A DNA stretch of 64,000 nt. Origin: Megachile rotundata (taxonomy: Eukaryota > Arthropoda > Insecta > Hymenoptera > Megachilidae). This document shows, in pieces, positions 48,600 to 61,624 of this stretch. The notes beneath the pieces were generated by a model. That model had not been told where the DNA came from. It saw only the letters and a list, made by a program, of their open reading frames with translations, and did not search any database. Location: assembly GCF_050947335.1 (NCBI RefSeq), contig NC_134993.1:15252001-15316000 (forward strand). Reading direction: 5' to 3'. How positions within the stretch are numbered: the stretch's first letter is position 1; each line of letters opens with the position of its first letter. The position numbers were made by a program, and so were the translations under genes.

Positions 48600-49400
48600 T
48601 TCTGAAAGTATACAGTGAACTTGTGACATGAAAATAGAAAATGTAGTTTATGTACTGAGCTTAGAGGAAACAAGTCTAGTTTACAAGCTCTATAGTAGTC
48701 TATATTTACAAAGTCATATTTACAGAATATTCAGTGAACTTGTATCTTGGAAATAAAAATTGTACTTCATGTACTGAGCTTAGCTGAACCAAGCCTAGTT
48801 TACAAACTCTGTATTAGGCTATATTTATAAATTCATATTTATAGAATATTCAGTGAACTTGTGTTTTGAAAATAAAAATTGTACTTCATGTAGTAAGCTG
48901 GCTAAACCAAGTCTAATTTACAGACTCACAGAATATTCAATAAACTTGTATCTTTCAATATAAAAATTGAACTACTTCATATACTAAGCTTAGGTGAACA
49001 AAGTCCAATTTACAGACTCACAGAATATTCAATAAACTTGTATCTTTCAATATGAAAATTGAACTACTTCATGTACTAAGCTTAGGTGAACAAAGTCCAA
49101 TTTACAGACTCACAGAATATTCAATAAACTTGTATCTTTCAATATAAAAATTGAACTACTTCATTTACTAAGCTTAGCTGAACCAAGTCTATTTTACAGA
49201 CTCACAGAATATTCAATAAACTTGTATCTTTCAATATAAAAATTGAACTACTTCATATACTAAGCTTAGGTGAACAAAGTCCAATTTACAGACTCACAGA
49301 ATATTCAATAAATTTGTATCTTTCAGTATAAAAATTGAACTACATATACTAAGTTTAGGTGAACCAAGTCTAATTTACTCACAGATTCAGTGAACTATCT
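48600..49400. repeat. 92-bp tandem array with diverged ~120-bp copies to the left
   Basis: CACAGAATATTCAATAAACT recurs at 48,927, 49,019, 49,111 and onward at 92 bp. Copies between 48,600 and 48,900 are longer (about 120 bp) and diverged, suggesting that the 92-bp form arose by an internal deletion before spreading. Confidence 0.93.
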
Positions 49401-50864
49401 TGAAAATAGAAACTGAACTATATTAAACTCAACTGTATAAAGTCTTACAAACTCATTAAAACTACATCAGTTGTTAAGCATAATTTACAGTACCCAGATA
49501 GCAAGATAACCTAACTCAAGTTAATAGTTCAAAGATAAAACCAAGAAAGGCTCCTTATTGTTAACGACACGTTTTATTGCTCTTCTCGTTTTACTAGTGC
49601 AATATTTCACTCAGTACCCATTAATCAGTGTTCATTTACAAAAATATCTTGATTTAGTCGAATAACCTCGACCGTCGCTTCTGGAAGCCAGCAATAAATT
49701 TCTCTTTTTTTATGTACGTTTCGGTTTTCAGGAGAAAGTTTCGAGACTTCACATAAATAATTAATTTTTCCCGTTTCGACGTTTACGAGTTCGACAGCTT
49801 CGGATTTTCCACAAACGACCATTATTCGTCACGCTCCTAGATCGAATTTCCTTCGGAGCATCCTTTTACGTTAGCCTATCGGTAGAATCTTGACCCAAAG
49901 GTTACTTTTACCGTCTTTTCAAGGACTCTGGTCCCTTTGACCCCTGTTGTTTTAACCTGAAACAACGTTTTTTCTGCTTGAGTCCCAAAAGTAATTTCCG
50001 TAAAATTTAGAAAAGAAGCTCTAAATAGAAGATGTCGGTTCGATGACTATTAATTCGTGATATCAAAAACGTATCCTCCTAATTCGAAGAAACGATTTCC
50101 AGTTTTTGAAGCAACGTTATATCTGTCCAGGAAGAGATTCCTCGAGGCCTGGCGTGTCTCGTAGATTCAGCGGTTTATGGAACGGTGCCGTGGCACGGCA
50201 GATGATTTTGCCACTTACGACATCGTGGCCCGATCGTTCGAGTGCTAACGTTGAGGTGGCGACTTATCGATCCGGTCCTTATGGCTCGTACACATTGCAC
50301 GTAACCCCGAAAGGTCGCGCTGATTTGCATAGACTTCTGCAAATTTAAATTAACTAGTTGAACTCAGTCAAATACTCGACTTACCAAGTGCTGAATTTAG
50401 CAAAGATTCGTTAAGGAAAGGATCGACTTCTGGCAGGAAGGCGAGAAGAAAAAAGAGCAGTCCTTAGGATCAACGAGAAGTCGATGCACTTAGGGCTACG
50501 AGGGATAAAGCTCCGGCACTGTCAGGCAGGGTGGGACGAAGGGTGGACCAACCGGTCCTTGGTCCGAGAGTGCTTGCCTCGGCTTATTCAGTCAACGAAC
50601 TCTGGGCCCACGACGTGACACTGACCCCTCTCCAGGGTAAACGTCCCTGAACGGGTCGCTTTATCAGTGTTAACTGCGATCGATGCTGGAAAAATACATG
50701 CTGCTCAATTTTTTTACAATTAGCCATTTCATTCTAATTACCTTCATGAAATATTTCAGAGCAATTCAACAATTTAATACTAAATATTCTATGTACAATC
50801 TCACTGTATAGCTATATACTTTATATATAAAGATAATTTAAAACGCATTTACATTACATTTTGT
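49401..50864. other. Unique spacer
   Basis: CpG-rich at 50,120-50,330 and 50,420-50,660. No homology recognised in any frame, no splice-bounded coding segment. Confidence 0.4.
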
Positions 50865-51590
50865 AGTGTATATAATACAATGTACACCACATGCGTTGGG
50901 TGAGATGAACAATCGTGTTAGAACACTTATAGTGTAGGGAGTATAAGGTGTAATGGCACTGTCACATAAGGTGACGCACCATATGCGTCTCAATGTAGGA
51001 ACTACACCACTATGATACCTGCTATGTCTTTGCTATGTCTTATAGATAATATAACATCTACATATCTTACATTATATCTTGCAGTATGTGTGTGATACAA
51101 TGTACAACACATGCATTATACACAGTGCAAGATATAATATAAGGTATATGAGTGTATATGTATTACAAGGTGACACACCATATGCGTCACAATGTAGGTC
51201 TCACACCACTGATACCTGCTATGTCTTTGCTATGTCTTATAGATAATATAACACCTACATATCTTTCATTACCTCTTGCAGTATGTGTGTGATACAATGT
51301 ACAACACATGCACTATACACACTGCAAGATATAATATAAGGTATATGTGTGTATATGTATTACAAGGTGACACACCATATGCGTCACAATGTAGGCCTCA
51401 CACCACTGATACCTGCTATGTCTTTGCTATGTCTTATAGATAATTTACCACACATAAACCTTACATTACATCTTGCAGTATGTGTGTAATACAATGTACA
51501 ACACATGCATTGCATCACAGTGATGTACCTACATTGTGACGCATACGGTGCGTCACCTCATGTGCCAATACCATTACACCTTCCTACCAA
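50865..51590. repeat. ~198-bp array flanked by 55-bp inverted repeats
   Basis: GATACCTGCTATGTCTTTGC recurs at 51,013, 51,211 and 51,408. The outer segments 50,945-50,999 and 51,528-51,582 are inverted copies of each other (49 of 55 positions by hand), and each unit contains short dyads such as GACGCACCATATGCGTC. It could fold into a large stem or be derived from an inverted-repeat transposon. Confidence 0.88.
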
Positions 51591-53024
51591 TGTCCTAACA
51601 ATTGTCACCTCCTACAGTCTACATCCTATAGTCCTATAGTCTACATCCTATAGTCTACGGTCTCTTACAGTCCCAGTCTTCACAAGACGCACACGTTGCG
51701 TCCTCAAAGGCGTTAACACTGTTGATTCATTAATTTACCGGTGCCTAGAGGGACTGAACCGACGAGCGAGAAAGCGGTAAAAACCGTTGCAACAAGACGG
51801 AAAGAGGCAGCAGGAAGTGGCTAGTAATTGACGATTCCTCATAACGGAACCCCTTCCCTTTTATTCTCGAGCCGTAGCGACAAGCTTGTCCATTTTTTCC
51901 TTTACCACTTTTACAACCTGATCTCTCCTCCTCGGAGGCAGGTCCGATCGAAGTCGACGAAATTCCGGGCTACCTTGTACGGTGCAATTTTCTTGAGTGC
52001 TCGAATTATACGCGGAAGCTGGTGTCTAATTTCGATACACTTTTACATACCAGGATATTCAGTAGCAAGAACGTTTCGAGACCTAACCTCTGTTTGGCGG
52101 ACGAATTAACACGTAGGACGAAGCTGGAACATAAAACGTTTTCAAGCTTACAAAATGTCTTTGTACACATGTGGTATTAACCCCTTGCAGTATTTTAATG
52201 AGAGACTCTTACAGTTCAAATTTGACAAATCTTGCTTGAATATTTAATACTGAAGTTCAAGTACAGTTATAATTTTTATAGTCAAAGACTATTAAATACA
52301 AAATCACATTTTGACTTTCTTTAATGATTCTAATACTATTGTAGTTAATAGTTAATAAATACTATTTAACAAATTAATAAATAATATTATAGTTAATACT
52401 TCTGACTAACTAATCTTACAGCAAGAGGTTAACTTACAGATTAAGTTTAAGGTTAGCTTACATATTAGGTAACTTAGAGATTTTTCAGTTTCATTTCTAT
52501 CTAAACAGTCAGATCTGAATCTGCAGAATTCATACGGGTTCAAATTTTCATCCAACAGAATCGACCTGTCGCTATCTTTGCCGCGCCCTGTACGAATAAA
52601 TTGCTCGTGAACAAAAAGAGAAAGAGAGAGAATTGAATGGCCATCGCTGGCAGTCGCACCTTGCAACGAGGGCCTCGCGCGATTAAGTCGATTGGATAAA
52701 GACCCGCGGAGAGAGAGAGAGATAGAGGAACCGGTGATCTCGTTCGTGGTGGCCCCGATGTATCTATAACCGTGTTCCACGGTCATAGGCGCGTGTATCG
52801 CCGCGAACGAGCGCCGAGGCGTCGCTGACTTGCCCAGCAACTCTACCCTGCCACTTCTGCATTCCTTTCTATGCCTATCCCGTCCTCCGTGTTCATTGTC
52901 GCTAGCCAGATTCCAGAACTTCTAGAGACTATTCCTGGATGCAGTCGATTCATGGATTCAATTAGGTACAGAGGGTACTTTTGGCCTGCGGAAGAATGGA
53001 TTTAATCCTTTTGTGAAAGACAAT
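51591..53024. other. Unique spacer
   Basis: It holds a small CCTATAGTCTACAT repeat at about 51,600-51,660 and a CpG-rich segment at 52,560-52,850 with a (GA)n tract near 52,710, a possible GAGA-factor site. No gene seen. Confidence 0.45.
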
Positions 53025-53310
53025 TATACTTATACTTATATTGTATTGAATTGTACTTATGCTTATGTTATATTGAATTATACTTATGCTTATGTTATAT
53101 TGAATTATACTTATACTTATATTAAATTGAATTGTACTTATGCTTATGATATATTGAATTGTACTTATACTTTATTAAATTGAATTATACTTATACTTAT
53201 ATTAAATTGAATTATACTTATGCTTCTGTTATATTGAATTATACTTAGCTTATATTAAATTGAATTATACTTATACTTATATTATATTGAATTATACTTA
53301 TTAATTTGAC
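53025..53310. repeat. ~27-30-bp AT-rich minisatellite
   Basis: About ten copies of TTATACTTATGCTTATGTTA plus TATTGAA. Confidence 0.9.
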
Positions 53311-53334
53311 AGGGTATCAATTTACTGAATTAAT

Positions 53335-54170
53335 TTTTTAAGTTGAAACTAAGTACTGAATTAAAGTATCAACTAAAGTTGAAGTTAAGTACTAAAGTAA
53401 AGTATCAACTGAAGTTGAAGTTAAGTACTAAAGTATAGTATCAATTGAAGTTGAAGTTAAATACTGAAATAAAGTATCAACTACAGTTGAAGCTAAGTGC
53501 TGAAGTAAAGTATCAACTGAAGTTGAAGTTAAGTGCTGAAGTAAAGTATCAAGTGAAGTTGAAGTTAAATACTAAAGTAAAGTATCAACTGAAGCTGAAG
53601 TTAAATACTGAAGTACAGTATCAACTGAAGTTGAAGTTAAATACTGAAATAAAGTATCGACTACAGTTGAAGCTAAGTACTGAAGTAAAGTATCAACTGA
53701 AGTTGAAGTTAAGTACTGAAGTAAAGTATCAAGTGAAGTTGAAATTAAATACTGAAGTACAGTATCAACTGAAATTGAAGCTAAGTACTGAAGTACAGTA
53801 TCAACTGAAGTTGAAGCTAAGTACTGAAGTATAGTATCAATTGAAGTTGAAGTTAAATACTGAAATAAAGTATCAACTAAAGTTGAAGCTAAGTACTGAA
53901 GTAAAGTATCAACTAAAGTTGAAGCTAAGTACTGAAGTAAACTATTAACTGAAGTTGAAGTTAAGTACTGAAGTATCAACTAAAATATTAACTAAAGTTA
54001 AGTACTGAAATAAAGCATCAACTGAGGTTGAAGTACTAAAGTAAAGTATCAACTGAAGTTGCAGTTAAGTACAAAAGTAAAGTCTCAACTGAAGTTGATG
54101 TTAAATACCAAAGTAAAGTATAAACTAAAGTTGAAATACTGAAGTAAAGCATCAACAGAAGCATTGAAGT
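53335..54170. repeat. 36-bp tandem array
   Basis: More than 20 copies of AGTATCAACTGAAGTTGAAG plus TTAAGTACTGAAGTAA. The 36-bp period is a multiple of three, so both strands carry long open frames with a 12-residue repeat. The right edge passes into unique sequence at about 54,170. Confidence 0.95.
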
Positions 54171-55539
54171 TAAGCAAACAGTCGCAGGTTCCAGCAAATA
54201 GAACAGCACAAGCTGCATTCGCAAGCGAGCCGGAAAATCCAACGAGACAGCACTTGGCACACGGTCCGACTCTCGATTTACGCTCTATCGCGTGCTGCAT
54301 GATGCACTTTCTTTGTCCTAACGCAGTTGAATCAGCCAATTAGTCGCATCATGAATCTACCTGAAAAAGTAGCTTGTTTAGAAACCTTGTATTGAACCTC
54401 GTATTCTATTCATAAATGCACCCTCATACAATTCCTAGATAATCCAAATAAGAGGAACAGTATACAATTCGAAGAAAATGTTCATTCATGAAAGGCAAGT
54501 AAAAAGATGGGTCGAGCGGTCGGAAAATCGCGTGAGCATCAAAAAAACGCGGAAAATCACGCGCTATTAATACGCTCGAGTGGCCGAGCAAGATTCTAAG
54601 CGGGTAGAATGTTCGCCAAGCAGAACGAAGAATTTCAACGTTCCTCTCCTTTTCCCGCACCTGTCGAGCAGGGACACGAGCGCGTTTTTCTCGCGCAACG
54701 ATTAATAACGTCGACACGCTCTGCAATTATGCGTCGCCACGACCAATGATCTCGAAAATTTTTAAACGATCAATGTTTCGAAAGTCGATCTATACTAATA
54801 GCTAATAATAGCGAATCTGACGTTCTCCGCTCGATGACGCCGCCACGACGACATAACACGCGTCGTTACGTGTTTACGATCACGAAGCAAAGTGCGAACC
54901 TATCGCAACCTTCGACCCGTTCAGATTTCTTGCCGAGTTGCGTAACGAAAGTGAAAATTACAGTAGACTTTCGTTATATCGTCCACAAAATTTTCACGAA
55001 GGCCACACTGAAGGCAATACATTGTTTTCCTCGACAATGTTCCAGCTGGTAATTGAAGATAGATATTCAACGACCGTCACGGCTCTTAATGAGCTAATTA
55101 GTTCCATTGGTTGAAGGTTACTTTTGTGTATCATCGGTAATAGTTACAATTAACTGCTCGTGCCTTTGGACTTCGGTAGTCCATGTTTGTCGTGCAACTT
55201 AGATTAAAATTTAAAATAGCAAGGTCGATATTTATGCATACTGTAAGCTACCGGTATCGTTTCACGTCGGAGAGTCGGAAGATCTCGTCTATGTTTAAAC
55301 CACTGTGTCGAAAATAACTCGGTAGCTTTCGCTCGGCGTTGTCGCATTCGCCTCTTCCTCTTTGTGGGCGTGGGTCCGACGATGGAATGCGCATAAAATT
55401 ATTATAAAATCTTTTCTCGCTTCCTGACTCTTTATCTTCATTGATCCAATTAGATGAACCTTTTTTTGAACGGCTAGTTGCAACCTAGATAAATATTCAT
55501 ATATTTAAGGTTCATGAAAGTCATCAGTTAAACCTAAAT
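54171..55539. other. Unique spacer
   Basis: CpG-rich at 54,480-54,950. No gene seen. Confidence 0.4.
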
Positions 55540-56015
55540 TTCATTCAGTACCTTGTCTTCAGTACCTTGTCTTCAGTACCTTTCATTCAGTGCCTTGCCT
55601 TCAGTACCTTGCCTTCAGTACCTTGTCTTCAGTACCTTGCCTTAAGTATCTTGTCTTCAGTACCTTGCCTTCAGTACCTTGCCTTAAGTATCTTGTCTTC
55701 AGTACCTTGTCTTTAATACCTTGTCTTCAGTACCTTGTCTTCAGTACCTTGCCTCCAATACCTTGTCTTCAGTACCTTGCCTTAAGTATCTTGTCTTCAG
55801 TACCTTGTCTTTAATACCTTGTCTTCAGTACCTTGCCTTAAGTACCTTGCCTTCAGTACCTTGTCTTCAGTACCTTGCCTTCAGTACATTGTCTTCAGTA
55901 CCTTGCCTTCAGTACCTTGTCTTCAGTACCTTGCCTCCAATACCTTGTCTTCAGTACCTTGTCTTCAGTACCTTGCCTTCAGTACCATGTCTTCAGTACC
56001 TTGCCTTCAGTACCA
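55540..56015 (+). repeat. 14-bp minisatellite (CTTCAGTACCTTGC)
   Basis: About 33 copies of CTTCAGTACCTTGC/T. As 14 is not a multiple of three, three units make a 42-bp stop-free reading period, which explains the overlapping Cys/Leu/Pro-rich frames. Confidence 0.97.
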
Positions 56016-57639
56016 AGTTCTAGCCTTTTAGAACTTCTGTATAGTCCATATTACAGTATTTAAATTCTCCATTGACCAAGGCTTAAGCTGACAGCTCAAT
56101 TGAGTAGAACTGGTCCTTGGATTCTACTTAACTCAGTTGAAGCTAGATTTTACTAGAAATCAGCATGCATCTTCTTCCAAAGCATAAATAAATACATCCA
56201 GAGATCAAGGTATTGCAGAACCCAGGCAAGCAAACTTGTACCTTGCATGCATTATTCAAACAAGCTCTCATTTCAATGTCCACCATTCCTTTCATCCTTG
56301 AACCTTCCTAAAAAAAATTGCCAAAGTTCAGTGAAATTCGTACAGTCAAACTGGCAGTTGGTCTCGTTATCGATTAATCTACACGCCTGCTCATCGGAAC
56401 AGCGATGAGCTTACACGTTCGCGCATGCATTGTCAGAGGATACGCATATGGAGGCACGAGGTCGAGGGCCAACCTACATATTCATTGACAACGAGCCACT
56501 TGCTTCCGCTGTACGCTTCTTACTTTCAAATCACATTTAATGACTATCGTGGCCATGCAGCCACGTTTCCCTTGGCTCGCATTCGATTAGCTAGGAACAG
56601 AGCGCACGCGCGGGCGAGGTGACGAGAGGTGATTTCCTCTGGGACCTTCGTGAATCCGATAGACTCCCGTTATGATTTCCGGTTGGATAGGACTATCGCC
56701 TCATCAGCATCGATAGAAAGCTTTTAGAATTATAATCTCGTTTAACGATTCCCGGTGTTGTCGCTTGACATGTTTCTCTGCATGAGCTGGATGTAGTATG
56801 GACTGTAGACATTGTGGAATACAAGCACAAAGTGCAATGTAAGCCTTCTGGAATGTTGCATCTAGGAATATAGGTACTCTACAACGCAGACACTGTAGAT
56901 ATCTTTAAATGTTGGCAGCGTGATATGTGGATATGTAATGTAAATTCAGTAGAAGCACCTGAAGAACCTGAAAATGTAGATGTGTATGAAGTACATGGTG
57001 ATACCTTGGAATATGAATAACTTGTTATATACCTGAGAATACGTAGCAAATGGCGTTGTAGAAATATAGACTTGCATGTGAATAAAGATGAATATAAATA
57101 TAAATAATGTAGTAGGCATGCAATATGTAAAGCTGTCGCCTAACTCTATATGTACTGACATCAGTGATAAAACGCAGTAGCATAAAGATTGAAGCTAGAG
57201 CTGTCATATCGCGTCTTGTCGATCATAATGTCAGCAAGATTCCGCGACGATCTTTCTGGCATAGCAACCGTGGCCCATACATTCAAGGATTCGAAATCGC
57301 GAGGCGGTGGACACGTGAATCAGGTTTATAAATACATCGGCACGGACAGAAATTCCGTAGGATCGAAAAAGCAATCCGCGGAGAGCGAGAGGTTATCTGT
57401 CAGGCCCCTACAAATCGAAGCAGAGTCAGGGTTGTCACGGTTCGCCGCGAAACACCACGTAAACACCCTATCTCTGTTCAGCGTAATAACCTACTGATAG
57501 CATGTGGAAAGCTTTGCTAATCGGCCTGGGGAGATTAGGGCAATGGCGGACGGACAGATTTCTTTAACGAGTATTTTCTCTAACCCCAATTATCCACATG
57601 CTCTTATATGCTATACTGCGTATACTATGTTGTGGATCT
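56016..57639. other. Unique spacer
   Basis: CpG-rich at 56,360-56,640 and 57,220-57,460. The 102-codon frame at 57,189-57,497 has no homology I recognise and no convincing splice context. Confidence 0.4.
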
Positions 57640-58290
57640 TATTGATGTAGAAATCTATGTACCTATGTAGCTATGTAGTTATGTAGTTATGTAGTTATGT
57701 AGTTATGTAGTTATGTATCTATGTATCTATGTATCTATGTAGCTATGTAGCTATGTAGTTATGTAGCTATGTATCTATGTATTTATGTAGCTATGTATCT
57801 ATGTATCTATGTATCTATGTAGCTATGTAGCTATGTAGTTATGTAGTTATATGTATAGCTATGTATCTATGTATCTCTGTATCTATGTATCTATGTAGCT
57901 ATGTAGCTATGTAGCTATGTAGTTATGTAGTTATGTAGCTATGTATCTATGTAGCTATGTAGTTATGTAGCTATGTATCTATGTAGCTATGTAGCTATGT
58001 AGCTATGTAGTTATGTAGTTATGTAGCTATGTATCTATGTAGTTATGTAGTTATGTAGCTATGTATCTATGTAGTTATGTAGTTATGTAGTTATGTAGTT
58101 ATGTAGTTATGTAGTTATGTAGCTATGTATCTATGTATCTGTGTATCTCAGTATCTCAGTATCTATGTATCTGAATATCTATCTATCTCAGTATCTATGT
58201 ATCTCACTATCCATCTATCTCTCAGTATCTATATATCTCTCAGTATCTATCTATCTCTCAATATCTATCTATCTCTCAGTATCTATGTAC
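57640..58290. repeat. 8-bp microsatellite (TATGTAGT/TATGTATC) passing into TATC repeats
   Basis: About 60 copies of TATGTAGT, TATGTAGC and TATGTATC, grading on the right into ATCTATCT and ATCTCAGT tetra- and octamers. Confidence 0.97.
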
Positions 58291-59149
58291 CTATGTACAC
58301 ATAGACTGTATCCCATAATATGTGTATCTCCTATAACGTTGCACTGCTATTTCCTCAGGAACAATGTGGTCACTCGAAGCCCAGTTGTACATAGATCGTG
58401 CGATAGCTCGAATTCACTGTGTATGGCGTTACGATTTCTCAATTTCTTCGTCACTGATGAATCGACGACCTAAAACGGTGTTTCAAACGGTCAAGCTAGA
58501 GCGAGGTCAACACCTAAAGCAACGTGTAAATGCATACCTTCACGTTTGTTTAATCTACTCATTCAGTTAATTGTTAAACAACAAACAAATTGTTCTACAC
58601 AGCGTTCATACTTTCCCGAACTGCCCGTCTGTAAATCAATGTTGTCTGGCATGCGTTCATTTCCTGCTCGTTGTCTTCCGTGTGATTTATGTACACTTAC
58701 CGGCGCTAAACTGTGCTACGCTTAAAACGGCGTATCTGGGTCATTACGAAGGGTACAGATGATTCGGGAATGACCTTTTAACGCCTCATGAATTGCTCCC
58801 CTGTAATCCGATTCGAAATAGAAAATTCTTTATCGTTACCGTTACTTGTCGCTGTGACGCGGTAACGCAAAAAAATACTCAACTTGTAATACGCGTGTAA
58901 TTTTTATCGCCCTGATAGAATTTGCATGAGTTTCTTACGAGAAGAAAACAAGTTCATATGTATGATATATGGTTCAGGTGTCCTATTAATCAGCGCTCAG
59001 GAAGCAATGGCGCAACAGGTTCCAGAAGATTGCCTCCGATCTAACTGGTCCATTTGCTGTGCAAGAACAGTGTCCCCGCAAGAAATTGCTTTGCAAGAAT
59101 TCCACGACTATCATTGTACACCTAGACAGTCCAATTGGAACTTATGATT
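58291..59149. other. Unique spacer with an unconfirmed Cys-containing frame
   Basis: The frame at 58,926-59,147 (73 codons) has a hydrophobic start followed by several Cys. It is not recognised as any family and has no clear promoter or splice sites. Nothing else found. Confidence 0.3.
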
Positions 59150-59990
59150 AGTGGATAGTCTGAAATATACATGTAGACAGTGACATGTACAAAATGAAAC
59201 ATACATAGGTAGATAGGAATATACCTGAAAGATATACCTTATGTCTTGCTAAAGTTATACCTTGGTACCCTGCAAGATTAGTGATGCCTAAGAATGTTGA
59301 TGTCTGATTCCACCTTGTGAGCAACATGTAGGCACCGTGCAAATACAAAGTTGTGTTTAGTGAATATTCTGAAATGTACATATAGGTGGTGACATGTACA
59401 AAATGAAACATAGGTACATAGGTAGATAGGAATATACCTGAAGATATACCTTATGCCTTGCTAAAGTTATACCTTGGTACCCTGCAAGATTAGTGATGCC
59501 TAAGAATGTTGATGTCTGATTCCACCTTGTGAGCAACATGTAGGCACCTTCCAAATACAAAGTTGTGTATAGTGGATATTCTGAAATATACACATAGGTG
59601 GTGACATGTACAAAATGAAACATAGGTACATAGGTAGATAGGAATGTACCTGAAGATATACCTTATGCCTTGCTAAAGTTATACCTTGGTACCCTGCAAG
59701 ATTAGTGATGCCTAAGAATGTTGATGTCTGATTCCACCTTGTGAGCAACATGTAGGCACTGTCCAAATACAAAGTTGTGTTTAGTGGATATTCTGAAATA
59801 TACACATAGGTGGTGACATGTACAAAATGAAACATAGGTACATAGGTAGATAGGAATATACCTGAAGATATACCTTATACCTTGCTAAAGTTATACCTTG
59901 GTACCCTGCAAGATTAGTGATGCCTAAGAAAGTTAATGTCTGATTCCACCTTGTAAGCAATATATATTGCAAATACAAAGTTTGTACAGT
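59150..59990. repeat. 212-bp tandem array, four near-identical copies
   Basis: GATGCCTAAGAATGTTGATG recurs at 59,283, 59,495, 59,707 and 59,919, exactly 212 bp apart. The copies differ at only a few positions, which points to recent amplification or ongoing homogenisation. Confidence 0.97.
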
Positions 59991-61624
59991 GGATTACAGT
60001 ATGTATATAGAATATATAGCATAATTTAGAAAATGCTATATAGCATGTGAGCCTAGACTAATAATTTCAACAAGGCTTTGAAAAGAGTGACGACAGAAGT
60101 GGTACAAAGAAACGGTGTTGGTTCATAGAGAACCTCTTGACCTTTGGTAAGGTGTCGCGTAACCTCGTCGTGCATTGAAACGCGGCCATTCGAGTCCAAT
60201 TACCATTTGCAGTCGCGACGAGGCTGCGTTACATTGCAAAAACAGAATATGGTCTTATTATATTCGCGACTGTCGAAGATTTCCATTTTCTTTGTCCTCG
60301 CGTTTCCTATTTACATTCACGCGCCTGGCAACTGGCGATAATGTTTTGACGAAGAAGTGAAAAATGAGGAAGAGAGAAAGGCGAGTAGAGAGAGTAGGAA
60401 AACAAAAGTGAAGAGCGGGGAGGAAACGATATCATTAATATTAATGTGGGCACCGATCAAATTATGTATACGAGTTATACGGGCTTGTTTACTCTTAGCC
60501 GTGTCTAACGAATCGATTCGTTAGGTCTCGCATTCGTGAAAGCCAGGTGAAGAACGCTTTCGATGATTCTTGGGAATATTAGTCATTCTGACTGGCTGCC
60601 GTTACGAAACAACCCTCTATTTTTGAAGAGGGTCAACTAGCTAACGTTCCGAGTGACCTATGCTTCCCAGTAGGCATTTAACCGTTTCTCAAAGTATTAT
60701 TTGATGAGCTGTTGGAAATGATTGTTCCTTTGATTGTATTTTGGCGATATCCTCCACTGCCATTCCAAGAACATTCCTAAGTGTTTTTCCTTCGCGTTCC
60801 CAGGTACCTAGTCGTACATTTCCTTCATTCTTTCATTCCGCACCTGTAACATACCACTGTTATTTGCTAGAATATGTTAAAATAACATGAAATTGACTTT
60901 CTAACGTTTTACACTTGTGAATCGAGAGAGTACAATGTGGCTATTTAGAGATGGACACGTAAGCGTAGACAGACGTTAGCGTAGATTTAATCGGCCGGTC
61001 ACGTCTCTGTAACTTGATTGCAAGCAACCGGAAGTCGGCGAGAAGTTCCTCGCGTCGAGGTTCGTTCCCTCGAAATACCGTTCGGTCTGCTATTCGATTT
61101 TCCTGTCATCGACCTTGTTCAGAGCTCATCGATCTAAAACTTTAAACAAGTACTTAGAACAATCTTAAAATATTATCCATCAACATTTACTTACCCTTAA
61201 ACAATCCAACCATCGTATTTATACTTTAATTATTAAAAGAACGTCTCTCGAATAAGGTCAGCCTTGTGCTCTATTGAGTCATTGTGACCAGTTAAGGAAC
61301 AGCTACATTCCCACTAAAATCAAGTAAAGATTGAAAATGGCCTGGTGACCGAGAGATCCATAGACGAAACACGTCTAGGACAAGTACGTCTGCGGGAGAA
61401 CGCGACCCTTGGTGACGTCAGCCTTCTCGTGGCCTCCGTGGACAAATATGGCCAGACCGATCGGTCCCTCGGGGCCTGTTCGTGTAGGTAGCCCAACGAA
61501 TGTTTCTACGAACTGCTACAGCTCCTTCAAGAAGTGCCAATCCTATGCACTTAGCTGGGTTTAGGTATACTTTCAATTTAAGTCTTGGCTGCAGCTTAGT
61601 TAAGGTTTCTCTATACTCAACTCT
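59991..61624. other. Unique spacer
   Basis: CpG-containing unique sequence, most GC-rich at 61,000-61,110 and 61,390-61,500. No gene seen. Confidence 0.4.

Noticed and set aside
53445..53834. 129-residue repeat protein on + and a 135-residue one on -
   Set aside because: Both are read-outs of the 36-bp tandem unit.
55590..56063. Overlapping Cys/Leu/Pro repeat peptides in all forward frames
   Set aside because: Product of the 14-bp repeat, open in each frame because three units give 42 bp without stops.
57189..57497. 102-residue frame in a CpG-rich segment
   Set aside because: No domain or family recognised and no promoter or splice evidence; kept only as a note in the spacer entry.
58926..59147. 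Possible small secreted Cys-containing peptide
   Set aside because: A hydrophobic N-terminus and six cysteines are suggestive, but the start context is poor, Cys spacing fits no family I know, and the frame ends at the border of a tandem array.
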